18,136 nt of DNA from DATJBF01 sp035516795 (GTDB lineage Bacteria > Verrucomicrobiota > Verrucomicrobiia > Palsa-1439). The first letter of the stretch is position 1. Each line of letters opens with the position of its first letter. The position numbers and the translations under genes are program-made. The DNA lies in assembly GCA_035516795.1 (NCBI GenBank), contig DATIZX010000006.1, positions 1 to 18,136 of the forward strand, read 5' to 3'. The notes below the pieces were generated by a model. It worked only from the letters and a program-made list of their open reading frames with translations. It was not told the origin of the DNA and did not search any database. Shown one piece after another: positions 5,803 to 13,780 of this stretch.

Positions 5803-7524
5803 ATGCCCGAGCAAACCGTCAAACTAACCATCGACGACCAGGCGGTGGAGGCGCCGCGCGGCACGAATGTCATTGAAGCCGCGAAACGCGTCGGCATCGA
5901 GGTGCCGCACTATTGTTATCATCCGAAACTGAAAGTGGTCGGCAATTGCCGGATGTGCCTCGTTGACGTCGGGATGCCGAAACTCGGGCCGGACAAGAAG
6001 CCGGTGCTTGATCCCGAAGGCAAACCCGTTACTGTCTTTGGACCGAAACTCGCCATCGGTTGCAACACACTTGTCGCGGAAGGGATGGTCGTTCACACAC
6101 GGTCAGAGAAGGTCGTCAAGGCGCGCGAAGGCGTGATGGAATTTCTCTTGATCAATCATCCGCTCGACTGTCCCATTTGCGATCAGGCGGGCGAATGCCG
6201 ACTGCAAGAATTCAGTGTGGATTACGGCAGGGGACAGAGTCGATTCGTGGAAAACAAAGTTCACAAACCGAAACGGACACCGCTCGGTCCGAAAATCATG
6301 CTGGATGATGAGCGGTGCATTTTATGTTCGCGTTGCGTTCGTTTTATGAAGGATATCGCCGGTCAGGATTGCCTCGGCTTCACGCAGCAGGGCAGCCATT
6401 CCACGTTGACGTGCTATCCCGGCCAGGAACCAAACACGAATTACGACCTCAACATTGTCGATATTTGTCCGGTCGGCGCGCTGACCTCGACCGACTTCCG
6501 CTTCAAACAGCGCGTATGGTTCCTGAAAGAAACAAAAAGCATCTGTCCGAACTGCGCGACCGGCTGCAACACCGTGGTGTGGACGCGCGAAGGCGTGGTC
6601 TATCGGCAGACGCCGCGGGACAACGATGCCGTCAATCAGTGCTGGATGTGCGATTACGGCCGGTTGCACTACCAGTTCATCAATGACCCGCAGCGCATCA
6701 CGTCGCCAAGCGGAAAATCGGCCGCGGTGGGGGAACGGTTCAATCTTTCCTGGACCGAAGCCACGCGTCAAATCGCCGACCGGTTGAAGAGCGTCAAACA
6801 AGTCGCCGCCATTGGTTCGGCGCGGGCGACCACCGAGGAACTTTTCCTTTTCAACAAGCTGACGCGGGAAGTTCTCGGCGCAGAATTGGTGGATTGCGTG
6901 GCGCACACCGGTGAAGGCGATAAGTTTTTGCTGAAGGCTGACTGCAACCCCAACACCGCGGGCGCAAGGTTGGTGGGCCTGATTGGTGGGAGTGCGGGAT
7001 TGGAAATTGGTGCCCGAATTCCGGCCATCGCCGAGGCCATCCAGGCCGGAATCGTGAAGGCGCTCGTTGTTCTCGGGGAAAACGTTGCGGAGCACGGGAT
7101 TGGCGAAAATCTGCTGGCCAAACTCGAACTCCTCGTTGTCATCGACACGCTGCCGAATAAGACGACCGAGTTGGCTCACTACGTATTGCCCGGCGCGACG
7201 TTTGCCGAAAAACGTGGCACGTTCATCAATGCGAACCATCGACTCCAGCGCTTCAACGCCGCCATCCCCTCACCGGGCCTGGCTCGACCCGATTGGCAAA
7301 CACTTGTAGCGCTGCTGAATGAGCTTGGCGCCGACGAAAACTATCTGACCATCGAGGATGTTTTTGCGGAGATGACGCGCACGCTGCCGCCCTTGGCCGG
7401 ATTGAATTTGTCGAAAATCGGAGATTCGGGAGTGGGGTTGAAGATGGAACAACCGGGTGCGACAGGGCAAACGGGAGGTGGTGGCGCAAGCGTCTCGCTT
7501 GCGGCTGTTCGATCCCAGAAATGA
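5803..7524 (+). CDS. nuoG: NADH-quinone oxidoreductase subunit G (short form)
   Basis: Electron wire of the peripheral arm, 573 residues. Ligands visible in order: 2Fe-2S N1b C38, C49, C52, C87; N5 H119, C123, C126, C132 (HPLDCPICDQAGEC); N4 C172, C175, C178 and C222; and a C248-x2-C251-x3-C255-x27-C283 motif matching the extra cluster N7 that only some bacterial NuoG retain. A shortened molybdopterin-oxidoreductase-like domain follows (about 286-540); many homologues are 700-900 residues. ATG 5803 gives the usual MPEQTVKLTIDDQ start. The last 20 or so residues (Gly/Ala/Ser-rich) are encoded by a REP-like palindrome, and the TGA overlaps the ATG of the transposase gene (ATGA). Confidence 0.95.
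   Translation: MPEQTVKLTIDDQAVEAPRGTNVIEAAKRVGIEVPHYCYHPKLKVVGNCRMCLVDVGMPKLGPDKKPVLDPEGKPVTVFGPKLAIGCNTLVAEGMVVHTRSEKVVKAREGVMEFLLINHPLDCPICDQAGECRLQEFSVDYGRGQSRFVENKVHKPKRTPLGPKIMLDDERCILCSRCVRFMKDIAGQDCLGFTQQGSHSTLTCYPGQEPNTNYDLNIVDICPVGALTSTDFRFKQRVWFLKETKSICPNCATGCNTVVWTREGVVYRQTPRDNDAVNQCWMCDYGRLHYQFINDPQRITSPSGKSAAVGERFNLSWTEATRQIADRLKSVKQVAAIGSARATTEELFLFNKLTREVLGAELVDCVAHTGEGDKFLLKADCNPNTAGARLVGLIGGSAGLEIGARIPAIAEAIQAGIVKALVVLGENVAEHGIGENLLAKLELLVVIDTLPNKTTELAHYVLPGATFAEKRGTFINANHRLQRFNAAIPSPGLARPDWQTLVALLNELGADENYLTIEDVFAEMTRTLPPLAGLNLSKIGDSGVGLKMEQPGATGQTGGGGASVSLAAVRSQK
7480..7510 (+). repeat. REP-like palindrome, left flank of RAYT, in the nuoG 3' end
   Basis: GGTGGCGCAAGCGTCTCGCT... 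contains the internal stem GCAAGCG/CGCTTGC. It is the inverted counterpart of 8094-8125: nearly every position matches when the latter is read on the minus strand. It is translated as part of the NuoG C-terminus. Confidence 0.85.
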
Positions 7525-8150
7525 ATGCGCGATCACAAAAGGATTCCAAAGGAACGACCACAATCGAGTCGGTCGCGCCCCTGCGCGACGCCGCTTGGGC
7601 CGCCGGCGGCAACCACCCAATCAGTGAGTTCCATTTTACCCGTCGCCGGTTGCCCCACCGGCAAACTCCCGGCGAGGTGTATTTCGTGACGTTTCGCCCC
7701 AGGCAAGCTCGCGTGCTCCACCCACACGAGCGGAACATTGCGCTCTCGGCGTGTCGCTTTTGGGATGGCAAGAAGATCGAGCTCTACGCGGTGGTCATCA
7801 TGCCGAACCAGGTTCACTTGCTCCTGCAACCCCGGCCGGCTGAGAACGACTCAAGTGGGGTGTACAACCTCGCCGAAGTACTGCGCAGCATCAAATCGTT
7901 CTCAGCCCACAAGATCTCAAAGAGCAGCGGGATCAAGGGTGCCGTCTGGCAGCACGAGAGTTACGACCGAATTGTCCGTGACAAGGCCGAGTTCGATGAG
8001 CAGTGGAGGTATATCTGTAGCAACGCTGTGAAGAAGGAACTGGCACGCGAGCCTGACGAGTATCCGTGGCTTTGGTATCAGGGAATAGAGGACGCAACAA
8101 CCACAAGCGAGACGCTTGCGCCACCAGGGCTAGAGATGAGCAAGTCATGA
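7521..8150 (+). CDS. REP-associated tyrosine transposase (RAYT, Y1/HUH family)
   Basis: 209 residues with the layout of RAYT/TnpA-REP proteins: RRRLPHRQTPGEVYFVTFRP (41-60), a metal-site strand VVIMPNQVHLLLQP (91-104), LAEVLRSIKSFSAHKI (117-132), and VWQHESYDRIVRD (142-154) whose Tyr148 is the expected catalytic tyrosine. Such single-stranded-DNA transposases act on REP palindromes (family knowledge). The metal site normally reads HVH; here it is Q97-V-H99, so activity is doubtful. Its ATG overlaps the nuoG TGA and its TGA overlaps the nuoH ATG (ATGA at 7521-7524 and 8147-8150), so it is probably translated as a member of the operon. The C-terminal TTTSETLAPP is encoded by the right flanking repeat. 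No insertion sequence ends or target duplications are seen. Confidence 0.87.
   Translation: MNARSQKDSKGTTTIESVAPLRDAAWAAGGNHPISEFHFTRRRLPHRQTPGEVYFVTFRPRQARVLHPHERNIALSACRFWDGKKIELYAVVIMPNQVHLLLQPRPAENDSSGVYNLAEVLRSIKSFSAHKISKSSGIKGAVWQHESYDRIVRDKAEFDEQWRYICSNAVKKELAREPDEYPWLWYQGIEDATTTSETLAPPGLEMSKS
8094..8125 (-). repeat. REP-like palindrome, right flank of RAYT
   Basis: Read on the minus strand it gives GGTGGCGCAAGCGTCTCGCT followed by TGTGGTTGTTG, the inverted near-copy of 7480-7510. It lies inside the last codons of the RAYT gene, 21 bp before the nuoH start. Confidence 0.85.
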
Positions 8151-9190
8151 TCACTGACATCGTCATCGATCTCGTCAAGATCGCCTGCGTGCTGGGCGTA
8201 ATGCTCACCATCGTGGCGTACACCGTCTTGGTGGAACGCTGGGTCTGCGCGTGGATTCAAGACCGCATTGGGCCGAATCGCGTTGGTCCGTGGGGTCTTC
8301 TCCAGCCGCTGGCAGATTTTGGGAAGTTGGTGTTGAAAGAGGACGTGCTCCCGCGGCATGTGCAGAAATTTTATTACACTCTCGCACCAGCTCTCACCAT
8401 GGTTCCCGCGTTGCTGACGATTGCAGTCGTGCCGTGGGGCAGCCAATTACCGATTGCCGGGCGCATGATTGATTGCATCATCGCCAATATTGACGTAGGC
8501 ATTTTATTCATTTTCGCAATTGCTTCGCTGGGGGTCTACGGAATCGTGCTGGCCGGGTGGGCCAGCAACTCCAAGTATCCTTTCCTCGGTGCCGTGCGCT
8601 CCAGCGCGCAAATGATTTCCTACGAAGTCTGCCTGGGATTGAGTGTTGTCCCGGTCTTCATGCAGGTGGGTTCGCTTAACTTGATGAAAGTCGTGGAGTA
8701 TCAGGCGCAACACACCTGGCTGATTCTCTGTCAGCCGATTTCGTTCTTCATCTTTGTCACCAGCGCGTTTGCGGAGACCAACCGATTGCCGTTTGATTTT
8801 CCCGAGGCTGAGCAGGAACTTGTGGCCGGGTACAACACGGAGTACAGCTCGATGAAATTCGGCATGTTTTTCATGGGGGAATATTCGAACATGTTCGTGG
8901 CCTCGGCATTGATGGCGACTCTGTTTCTCGGCGGTTGGTCGTTGCCATTTGCACCGTTCAACGCACCGGCGCAAACGTTGGCGATCGGACTCATACAAAT
9001 TGGCGTCTTTCTGGCGAAGACCATGTTGTTCCTGTTTCTATTCATCTGGGTGCGCTGGACGTTGCCGCGTTTCCGCTACGACAAACTGATGGCGCTCGGC
9101 TGGAAAATCTTTATCCCGCTGACGATTGCCAACATCGTGTTGACCGGCGCCGTGCTGGTGGGGCTGGAGGTGATGAAGGCGAATCTGTAG
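8147..9190 (+). CDS. nuoH: NADH-quinone oxidoreductase subunit H
   Basis: Membrane subunit that connects the quinone chamber to the proton channels. 347 residues, with hydrophobic segments throughout. Typical loops are visible: ERWVCAWIQDRIGPNRVGPW (30-49), QPLADFGKLVLKED (53-66), SYEVCLGLSVVP (158-169) and the strongly conserved SAFAETNRLPFDFPEAEQEL (206-225) with its acidic quinone-site loop continuing to GYNTEYSS. The ATG overlaps the stop of the inserted RAYT gene; the longer upstream extension in this frame runs through the REP repeat and is rejected. No strong ribosome binding site is seen, so translation may depend on coupling to the RAYT frame. 23 bp before nuoI. Confidence 0.97.
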   Translation: MITDIVIDLVKIACVLGVMLTIVAYTVLVERWVCAWIQDRIGPNRVGPWGLLQPLADFGKLVLKEDVLPRHVQKFYYTLAPALTMVPALLTIAVVPWGSQLPIAGRMIDCIIANIDVGILFIFAIASLGVYGIVLAGWASNSKYPFLGAVRSSAQMISYEVCLGLSVVPVFMQVGSLNLMKVVEYQAQHTWLILCQPISFFIFVTSAFAETNRLPFDFPEAEQELVAGYNTEYSSMKFGMFFMGEYSNMFVASALMATLFLGGWSLPFAPFNAPAQTLAIGLIQIGVFLAKTMLFLFLFIWVRWTLPRFRYDKLMALGWKIFIPLTIANIVLTGAVLVGLEVMKANL

Positions 9191-9213
9191 AGTCACGGAT
9201 TCCAAAACGCCAT

Positions 9214-9777
9214 ATGCAAGTCAGACGACCACAACTGAGCATTTGGGAGAAGATGTACTTCCCGCAGATCTTCAAAGGATTATGGCTGACGTTGAAACAC
9301 ATCCCCAAGCGGAAATTTACGCGTCAATATCCGGAGGAGAAGCCACCGCTGTACGGCGACTATCGCGGCGCGCCGGTCCTGGTGCGCGATCCGCAGGGAC
9401 GCGTCAAATGTGTGGCGTGCCAACTCTGCGAGTTCGTCTGCCCGCCGAAAGCGATCCGCGTTATTCCGGGTTACCGGCCGGAGGAGCGGTTCGACGCCAA
9501 CGTGGAGAAGGAACCGAAGGATTTTATCATCGATATGTTGCGCTGCATTTACTGCGGCTATTGCGAAGAGGTTTGTCCCGAAGAGGCGATCTTCTTGCAG
9601 CGGGATTTTTCCATCACCGGCTACAAGCGGGAAGAACTCCAGTTTCATAAGGACAAGCTCCTTGAATTGGGAGGGGTGCGCGCGGATTCGATTTGGAAAT
9701 GGAAATATGCCGGTGCACCGCCGCCCGACGCACCGGCCGCACCCGAACGGAAGCCAGAGGGCGTGGTGCAACTGTAG
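9214..9777 (+). CDS. nuoI: NADH-quinone oxidoreductase subunit I
   Basis: Ferredoxin-like subunit with clusters N6a and N6b on the path to N2. 187 residues. Two 4Fe-4S motifs are visible: C66-x2-C69-x2-C72-x3-C76-P and C111-x2-C114-x2-C117-x3-C121-P. The N-terminal amphipathic part PQIFKGLWLTLKHIPKRKFT (17-36) is the usual membrane-contact helix and basic stretch. ATG 9214 is chosen because it gives the family N-terminus; the frame is open further upstream, but that overlaps nuoH. The C-terminal 20 residues are Pro/Ala-rich and variable. The stop is followed at once by a palindromic repeat. Confidence 0.97.
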   Translation: MQVRRPQLSIWEKMYFPQIFKGLWLTLKHIPKRKFTRQYPEEKPPLYGDYRGAPVLVRDPQGRVKCVACQLCEFVCPPKAIRVIPGYRPEERFDANVEKEPKDFIIDMLRCIYCGYCEEVCPEEAIFLQRDFSITGYKREELQFHKDKLLELGGVRADSIWKWKYAGAPPPDAPAAPERKPEGVVQL

Positions 9778-9796
9778 CGGCGCTCTGTGAGCGCCG
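9773..9796 (+). repeat. Short GC palindrome, copy 2 (nuoI-nuoJ spacer)
   Basis: CGGCGCTC-tgt-GAGCGCCG (9778-9796) forms a strong hairpin overlapping the nuoI stop codon. With TGTAG at its left it is the inverted near-copy of 2521-2544. Without a following T-run it does not look like a rho-independent terminator. Confidence 0.75.
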
Positions 9797-9812
9797 AAGA
9801 ATCAGGGAGTTC

Positions 9813-9884
9813 ATGGTGGCGCAGGCGTCCCGCCTGCGGTTGTTTAGAAATGGAACAGCCACAACCGGGACGGTCGCGCCACCA
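9813..9884. repeat. Inverted pair of REP-like palindromes (nuoI-nuoJ spacer)
   Basis: The left unit (9813-9845) reads ATGGTGGCGCAGGCGTCCCG and continues CCTGCGGTTGTTT. The right unit (9861-9884) is its inverted partner ACAACCGGGACGGTCGCGCC. A 15-bp linker separates them. This is the same REP / linker / inverted REP arrangement as at 3808-3887. Confidence 0.78.
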
Positions 9885-9896
9885 ACTGAATAGGAA

Positions 9897-10397
<501 letters not shown>

Positions 10398-10409
10398 GAA
10401 ATGGATCTG

Positions 10410-10510
10410 AACCACAGAGGCACAGAGAACACCGAGTTGTTATAGCGCGGGCTGGAGGCCGCGCCGCAATAGCGATCTCTTCTCTGAGTCCTCTGTGTCT
10501 CTGTGGTTTA
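10410..10510. repeat. About 100-bp inverted-repeat element between nuoJ and nuoK
   Basis: The left arm AACCACAGAGGCACAGAG (10410-10427) and right arm (10491-10508) are reverse complements at 17 of 18 positions. A nested stem GCGCGG (10445-10450) / CCGCGC (10459-10464) lies between them. It resembles a small MITE-like or cruciform repeat. It contains no plausible gene and ends 8 bp before the nuoK start. Confidence 0.75.
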
Positions 10511-10518
10511 AGCAAGTC

Positions 10519-10821
10519 ATGATTACGCTCAATTACTATCTCTGGGTCAGCGGAATTCTCTTCGCGCTCGGCATCGCGGGCGTCGTGCTGCGACGGAACG
10601 CGCTGGTGATTTTCATGGCGTTGGAAATGAACCTCAATGCCGCCAATCTGGCGTTGGTAGCCTTCGCGAAATACAATAAGCTCGCGGGCGCGCAGGTCTT
10701 CGTGTTTTTTGTGATTGCCATCGCCGCCGCCGAAGTGGCGGTGGGTCTGGCGATCATCGTCGCCTTCTTCCGTCGAAAACAAACCGTGAGCGTAGATCAG
10801 GTGAGTTCCCTGCGACTATGA
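10519..10821 (+). CDS. nuoK: NADH-quinone oxidoreductase subunit K
   Basis: Antiporter-like membrane subunit (Mnh/MrpC type), exactly the usual 100 residues from ATG 10519; an upstream in-frame extension from 10495 would be repeat-derived and is rejected. Three hydrophobic segments are seen. The two membrane glutamates needed for proton transfer are present: E36 in FMALEMNLNAANL and E72 in IAAAEVAVGLAI. The TGA overlaps the nuoL ATG (ATGA). Confidence 0.97.
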   Translation: MITLNYYLWVSGILFALGIAGVVLRRNALVIFMALEMNLNAANLALVAFAKYNKLAGAQVFVFFVIAIAAAEVAVGLAIIVAFFRRKQTVSVDQVSSLRL

Positions 10822-12716
10822 ATCTTTTGGCAATCATGATCTCCGGCTTTGGCTTGATGAATGACCGGCCGGTCTGCGCGGTTTGGGTCCTTCTCTTTTC
10901 GCCGTTGGTTGCCACCGTGTTGATCACCTTGTTCGCGCAACGCTGGAAAGGGTTGAGTGCGTCGCTGTCCATCGCGGCAGTTTTGCTCAGCTTCGCGATT
11001 TCGCTGGGACTGTTTATTGCTCTGGCCTTCCACGGCCTGCAGCACTTGCCCCATTCGTTTCAGTGGCTCGTGGTCGGCAACGTGCGTATCGAGTTTGGGA
11101 TGGTGACCGACCCGTTGGCGATCTTGATGTCACTCGTGGTCACGGGCGTGGGTTCGGCGATTCACATTTATTCACTCGGTTACATGAAAGGCGACGCCGG
11201 ATTCTCAAGGTATTTCGCCTGCATGTCGCTCTTTACTTTCTCGATGCTGGGAATCGTGATCGCCAGCAACTTCATCCAGATTTTTATCTTCTGGGAACTG
11301 GTCGGCCTGAGCAGCTATCTGTTGATCGGGTTCTGGTTCGAGAAACCCAGCGCTGCCGAAGCCGGGAAGAAGGCCTTTCTAGTCACCCGCATCGGCGATT
11401 TCGGGATGATGCTCGGCATTTTACTACTATGGTCCTACACCGGCACGTTCAACTTCAGAGATCTGCAGGCAAGATTGCCGATGATGATTTCCCATGAGAC
11501 GCTGGCGTTACCCACGCTGGCGTTAATTGGCGCGTTGATCTTCTGCGGCGCAGTCGGTAAGAGCGCGCAGGTGCCGTTGCACGTCTGGTTGCCCGACGCG
11601 ATGGAAGGCCCGACGCCCGTCTCCGCTCTCATTCACGCAGCGACCATGGTGGCCGCCGGCGTGTACATGTTGTGCCGCGTGTTCTTTCTCATCGCGCCGA
11701 GCGCGGGAGCACTGACTCTCATTGCGTGGATCGGTGGGATCACAGCTTTGATGGCGGCCATCATTGCCATCGCGCAGAACGACATCAAACGCATCCTGGC
11801 GTACTCGACGCTCTCGCAACTGGGTTACATGGTGATGGCGGTCGGGCTGGGCGGACCGACGCAGGCGATGTTTCACCTGACCATGCACGCGTTCTTCAAG
11901 GCGCTGCTGTTCCTGGCCGCGGGCAGCGTGATCATCGGCCTGCACCACGAACAGGACATCTGGAAGATGGGTGGACTGTGGAAGAAAATGCCGATTACCT
12001 TCTGGACGTTTCTGATTGCTTCGCTGGCGTTGGCGGGAGTGCCGCCGCTGAGTGGCTTTTACAGCAAGGACGAAATTCTGGTGTTGGCGTTCGAGAACAA
12101 CAAGTGTTTGTTCGCCATGGGTGTGGGCGCGGCTGTGTTGACCGCGTTCTATATCGGACGCGAGGTGTTCGTGGTGTTCTGTGGCAAACCGCGCGATCAG
12201 CATGCCTACGAACACGCCCACGAGTCGCCGCTGGTGATGACGCTCCCGCTAATTTTCTTGGCGATTCTTTCGATAATCGGTGGGTGGGGGAGCCGGGTGC
12301 CGGAGTTTTTGTCGCCTTCGCACCTGGCGGAGCAACACTCGCCGGTATTGAGTGCAGGGTTGATCGCGATGCCGGTCGTGGGATTTGCGCTGGCATGGAT
12401 TCTCTACTGGAAACCAGAGCCGAGCGATGCGCCGGTCAAATCGGCGCTGGGCACCACGTACGTCTGGATACAGAACAAGTTTTACTTCGATGAAGTTTAC
12501 CTGTGGATTGTGAAATATGTCCAGGGCACGATTGCGAACGTGTGCGAATGGTTCGACCGTTGGATTCTCCAGCGGCTCGGAATCGGTGGCCTTTCGCAAG
12601 GCACCGGTTTGCTCGGTCGCACCGTGCGTCTCCTCCAAACCGGCAGCATCTCCGGTTACGCCTTCTTCTTCGGTCTCGGCGTGACCGTGATCATTTACTA
12701 CGTGGTGGTGAGGTGA
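10818..12716 (+). CDS. nuoL: NADH-quinone oxidoreductase subunit L
   Basis: Distal antiporter-like proton pump with the long lateral helix. 632 residues. The key charged residues are in place: E160 (FWELVGLSSYLLIG), K248 (GAVGKSAQVPLHVWLPDAM), K361 (HAFFKALLFLAAGS) and the SKDEI motif with K417/D418. The C-terminal half includes the lateral-helix region and a final membrane anchor SGYAFFFGLGVTVIIYYVVV (612-631). ATG 10818 overlaps the nuoK stop. The last 83 bp recur as a diverged copy at 13795-13877, beyond the nuclease gene. Confidence 0.97.
   Translation: MNLLAIMISGFGLMNDRPVCAVWVLLFSPLVATVLITLFAQRWKGLSASLSIAAVLLSFAISLGLFIALAFHGLQHLPHSFQWLVVGNVRIEFGMVTDPLAILMSLVVTGVGSAIHIYSLGYMKGDAGFSRYFACMSLFTFSMLGIVIASNFIQIFIFWELVGLSSYLLIGFWFEKPSAAEAGKKAFLVTRIGDFGMMLGILLLWSYTGTFNFRDLQARLPMMISHETLALPTLALIGALIFCGAVGKSAQVPLHVWLPDAMEGPTPVSALIHAATMVAAGVYMLCRVFFLIAPSAGALTLIAWIGGITALMAAIIAIAQNDIKRILAYSTLSQLGYMVMAVGLGGPTQAMFHLTMHAFFKALLFLAAGSVIIGLHHEQDIWKMGGLWKKMPITFWTFLIASLALAGVPPLSGFYSKDEILVLAFENNKCLFAMGVGAAVLTAFYIGREVFVVFCGKPRDQHAYEHAHESPLVMTLPLIFLAILSIIGGWGSRVPEFLSPSHLAEQHSPVLSAGLIAMPVVGFALAWILYWKPEPSDAPVKSALGTTYVWIQNKFYFDEVYLWIVKYVQGTIANVCEWFDRWILQRLGIGGLSQGTGLLGRTVRLLQTGSISGYAFFFGLGVTVIIYYVVVR
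12633..12715 (+). repeat. Direct repeat copy 1: 3' end of nuoL
   Basis: Aligns without gaps to 13795-13877, identical at 72 of 83 positions. The differences are mostly synonymous; three of 27 encoded residues change (F617-region FFF versus FLV, V versus A). It brackets the nuclease gene together with copy 2. Confidence 0.9.
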
Positions 12717-12724
12717 AGAGAAGG

Positions 12725-13780
12725 ATGAAGGCAGAAGGCAGAATGATGAAACGCGAGGCTAGGCACGAGCGTGCCTTTCGCGAAGTAGTCGGCCTCATTC
12801 AATCGGCTCGCGGTCGTGCTCTGCAAACCGTCAATACGGAGTTGATTGATCTCTATTGGCGCGTCGGTGAATTTATCAACCGCAAAGTCGCGACAGACGG
12901 ATGGGGGAAGTCTGTGGTTCTGCAACTCGCTGCCTATCTGAAGGGAGTTGAACCTGACCTCCGTGGTTTTTCCTCCCCAAACCTGTGGCGAATGCAGCAG
13001 TTTTACGAGACCTACCGCCAGCAGACAAAACTCTCACCACTGGTGAGACTTTTGCCGTGGACACACAATTTACTGATTATGGGCAAGTGCAAACGCCCAG
13101 AGGAACGGGAGTTCTATTTGCGCCTCGCCACCCGCGAGCATTGGGGAAAGCGTGAGCTTGAGCGTCAACTTGACGGTGCACTGTTTGAGCGCACGGTTCT
13201 TTCGCCTGCAAAACTCTCACCAGCGGCGAGAGTTTTACACCCTACCGCTGAGATGGTCTTTAAGGACGCTTACCTTTTGGATTTTCTCAACTTGCCGGAC
13301 GTCCATTCCGAAGCCGATCTGCAGCGCGCGCTGGTTGCCAATCTGAAAAAGTTTCTCCTGGAATTGGGGCGGGATTTCTGTTTCGTCGGCGAGCAATACC
13401 AATTGCAGGTGGGAGGCCAGGACTTCTACCTTGATCTGCTGTTGTATCATCGCGGACTGCAATGCCTCGTGGATTTCGAACTCAAGATTGACGACTTCAA
13501 ACCAGAATACCTCGGCAAGTTGGAGTTCTACTTGGAAGCCCTCGACCGCGACGTGAAGAAGCCGCACGAACGCCCCTCCATCGGTGTGTTGCTGTGCGCG
13601 TCCAAGGACAACGAGGTCGTCGAGTACGCATTGAGTCGATCGGTCTCCCCGGCGCTCATTGCCGAATACCAGACGTGCCTGCCGGCGAAGAAGCTGTTGC
13701 GACAGAAACTCCACGAGTTTTACGAACTGGCCCAGTCAGACGCCGCCCAGAAGCCCGATAAGAAGGGGAAACGACCATGA
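12725..13780 (+). CDS. DUF1016/YhcG-family PD-(D/E)XK nuclease-like protein
   Basis: 351 residues. The N-terminal DUF1016 region (about 15-160) contains NTELIDLYWRVGEFI, FSSPNLWRMQQFYETY and LPWTHNLLIM...EREFYLRLATREHW. The C-terminal nuclease fold (about 175-335) contains AYLLDFLNLPD, DFYLDLLLYH with D237, and VDFELKIDDFKPEYLGKLEF with E252 and K254, a D-x14-E-x-K motif. The family is widespread in accessory loci; its biochemical role is not settled, so no function is claimed beyond likely nuclease. ATG 12725 is chosen (GAGAAGG nearby); ATGs at 12743/12746 are possible. The first codons lie in a GAAGGCAGAAGGCAGAATGA low-complexity stretch. It starts 8 bp after nuoL and its TGA overlaps a 33-codon ORF. 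Confidence 0.88.
   Translation: MKAEGRMMKREARHERAFREVVGLIQSARGRALQTVNTELIDLYWRVGEFINRKVATDGWGKSVVLQLAAYLKGVEPDLRGFSSPNLWRMQQFYETYRQQTKLSPLVRLLPWTHNLLIMGKCKRPEEREFYLRLATREHWGKRELERQLDGALFERTVLSPAKLSPAARVLHPTAEMVFKDAYLLDFLNLPDVHSEADLQRALVANLKKFLLELGRDFCFVGEQYQLQVGGQDFYLDLLLYHRGLQCLVDFELKIDDFKPEYLGKLEFYLEALDRDVKKPHERPSIGVLLCASKDNEVVEYALSRSVSPALIAEYQTCLPAKKLLRQKLHEFYELAQSDAAQKPDKKGKRP
13027..13236. repeat. Two related palindromes inside the nuclease gene
   Basis: 27-bp units at 13027-13053 and 13210-13236 match at 23 of 27 positions. Each is an inverted repeat (second unit: AAAACTCTC ... GAGAGTTTT, perfect 9-bp arms). They are 183 bp (61 codons) apart in the same frame and encode KLSPLVRLLP (from residue 102) and KLSPAARVLH (from residue 163). 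Confidence 0.6.

Noticed and set aside
8066..8146. N-terminal extension of NuoH
   Set aside because: The extension reads through the REP-like repeat (HKRDACAT frame) and overlaps the RAYT gene; the family start is ATG 8147.
8935..9213. Long upstream extension of NuoI
   Set aside because: It overlaps the nuoH coding sequence in another frame and lacks NuoI similarity before residue 1 at 9214.
9778..9796. Rho-independent terminator after nuoI
   Set aside because: The hairpin is strong but there is no T-run, and the same unit occurs elsewhere as a dispersed repeat within the operon.
22..9884. CRISPR array from recurring palindromes
   Set aside because: The repeats are scattered by kilobases or paired in inverted orientation; there is no regular direct-repeat/spacer pattern and no cas genes.
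12503..12724. Upstream extension of the nuclease protein into nuoL
   Set aside because: It overlaps nuoL in another frame with arginine-rich nonsense sequence; the family-like N-terminus begins after 12725.
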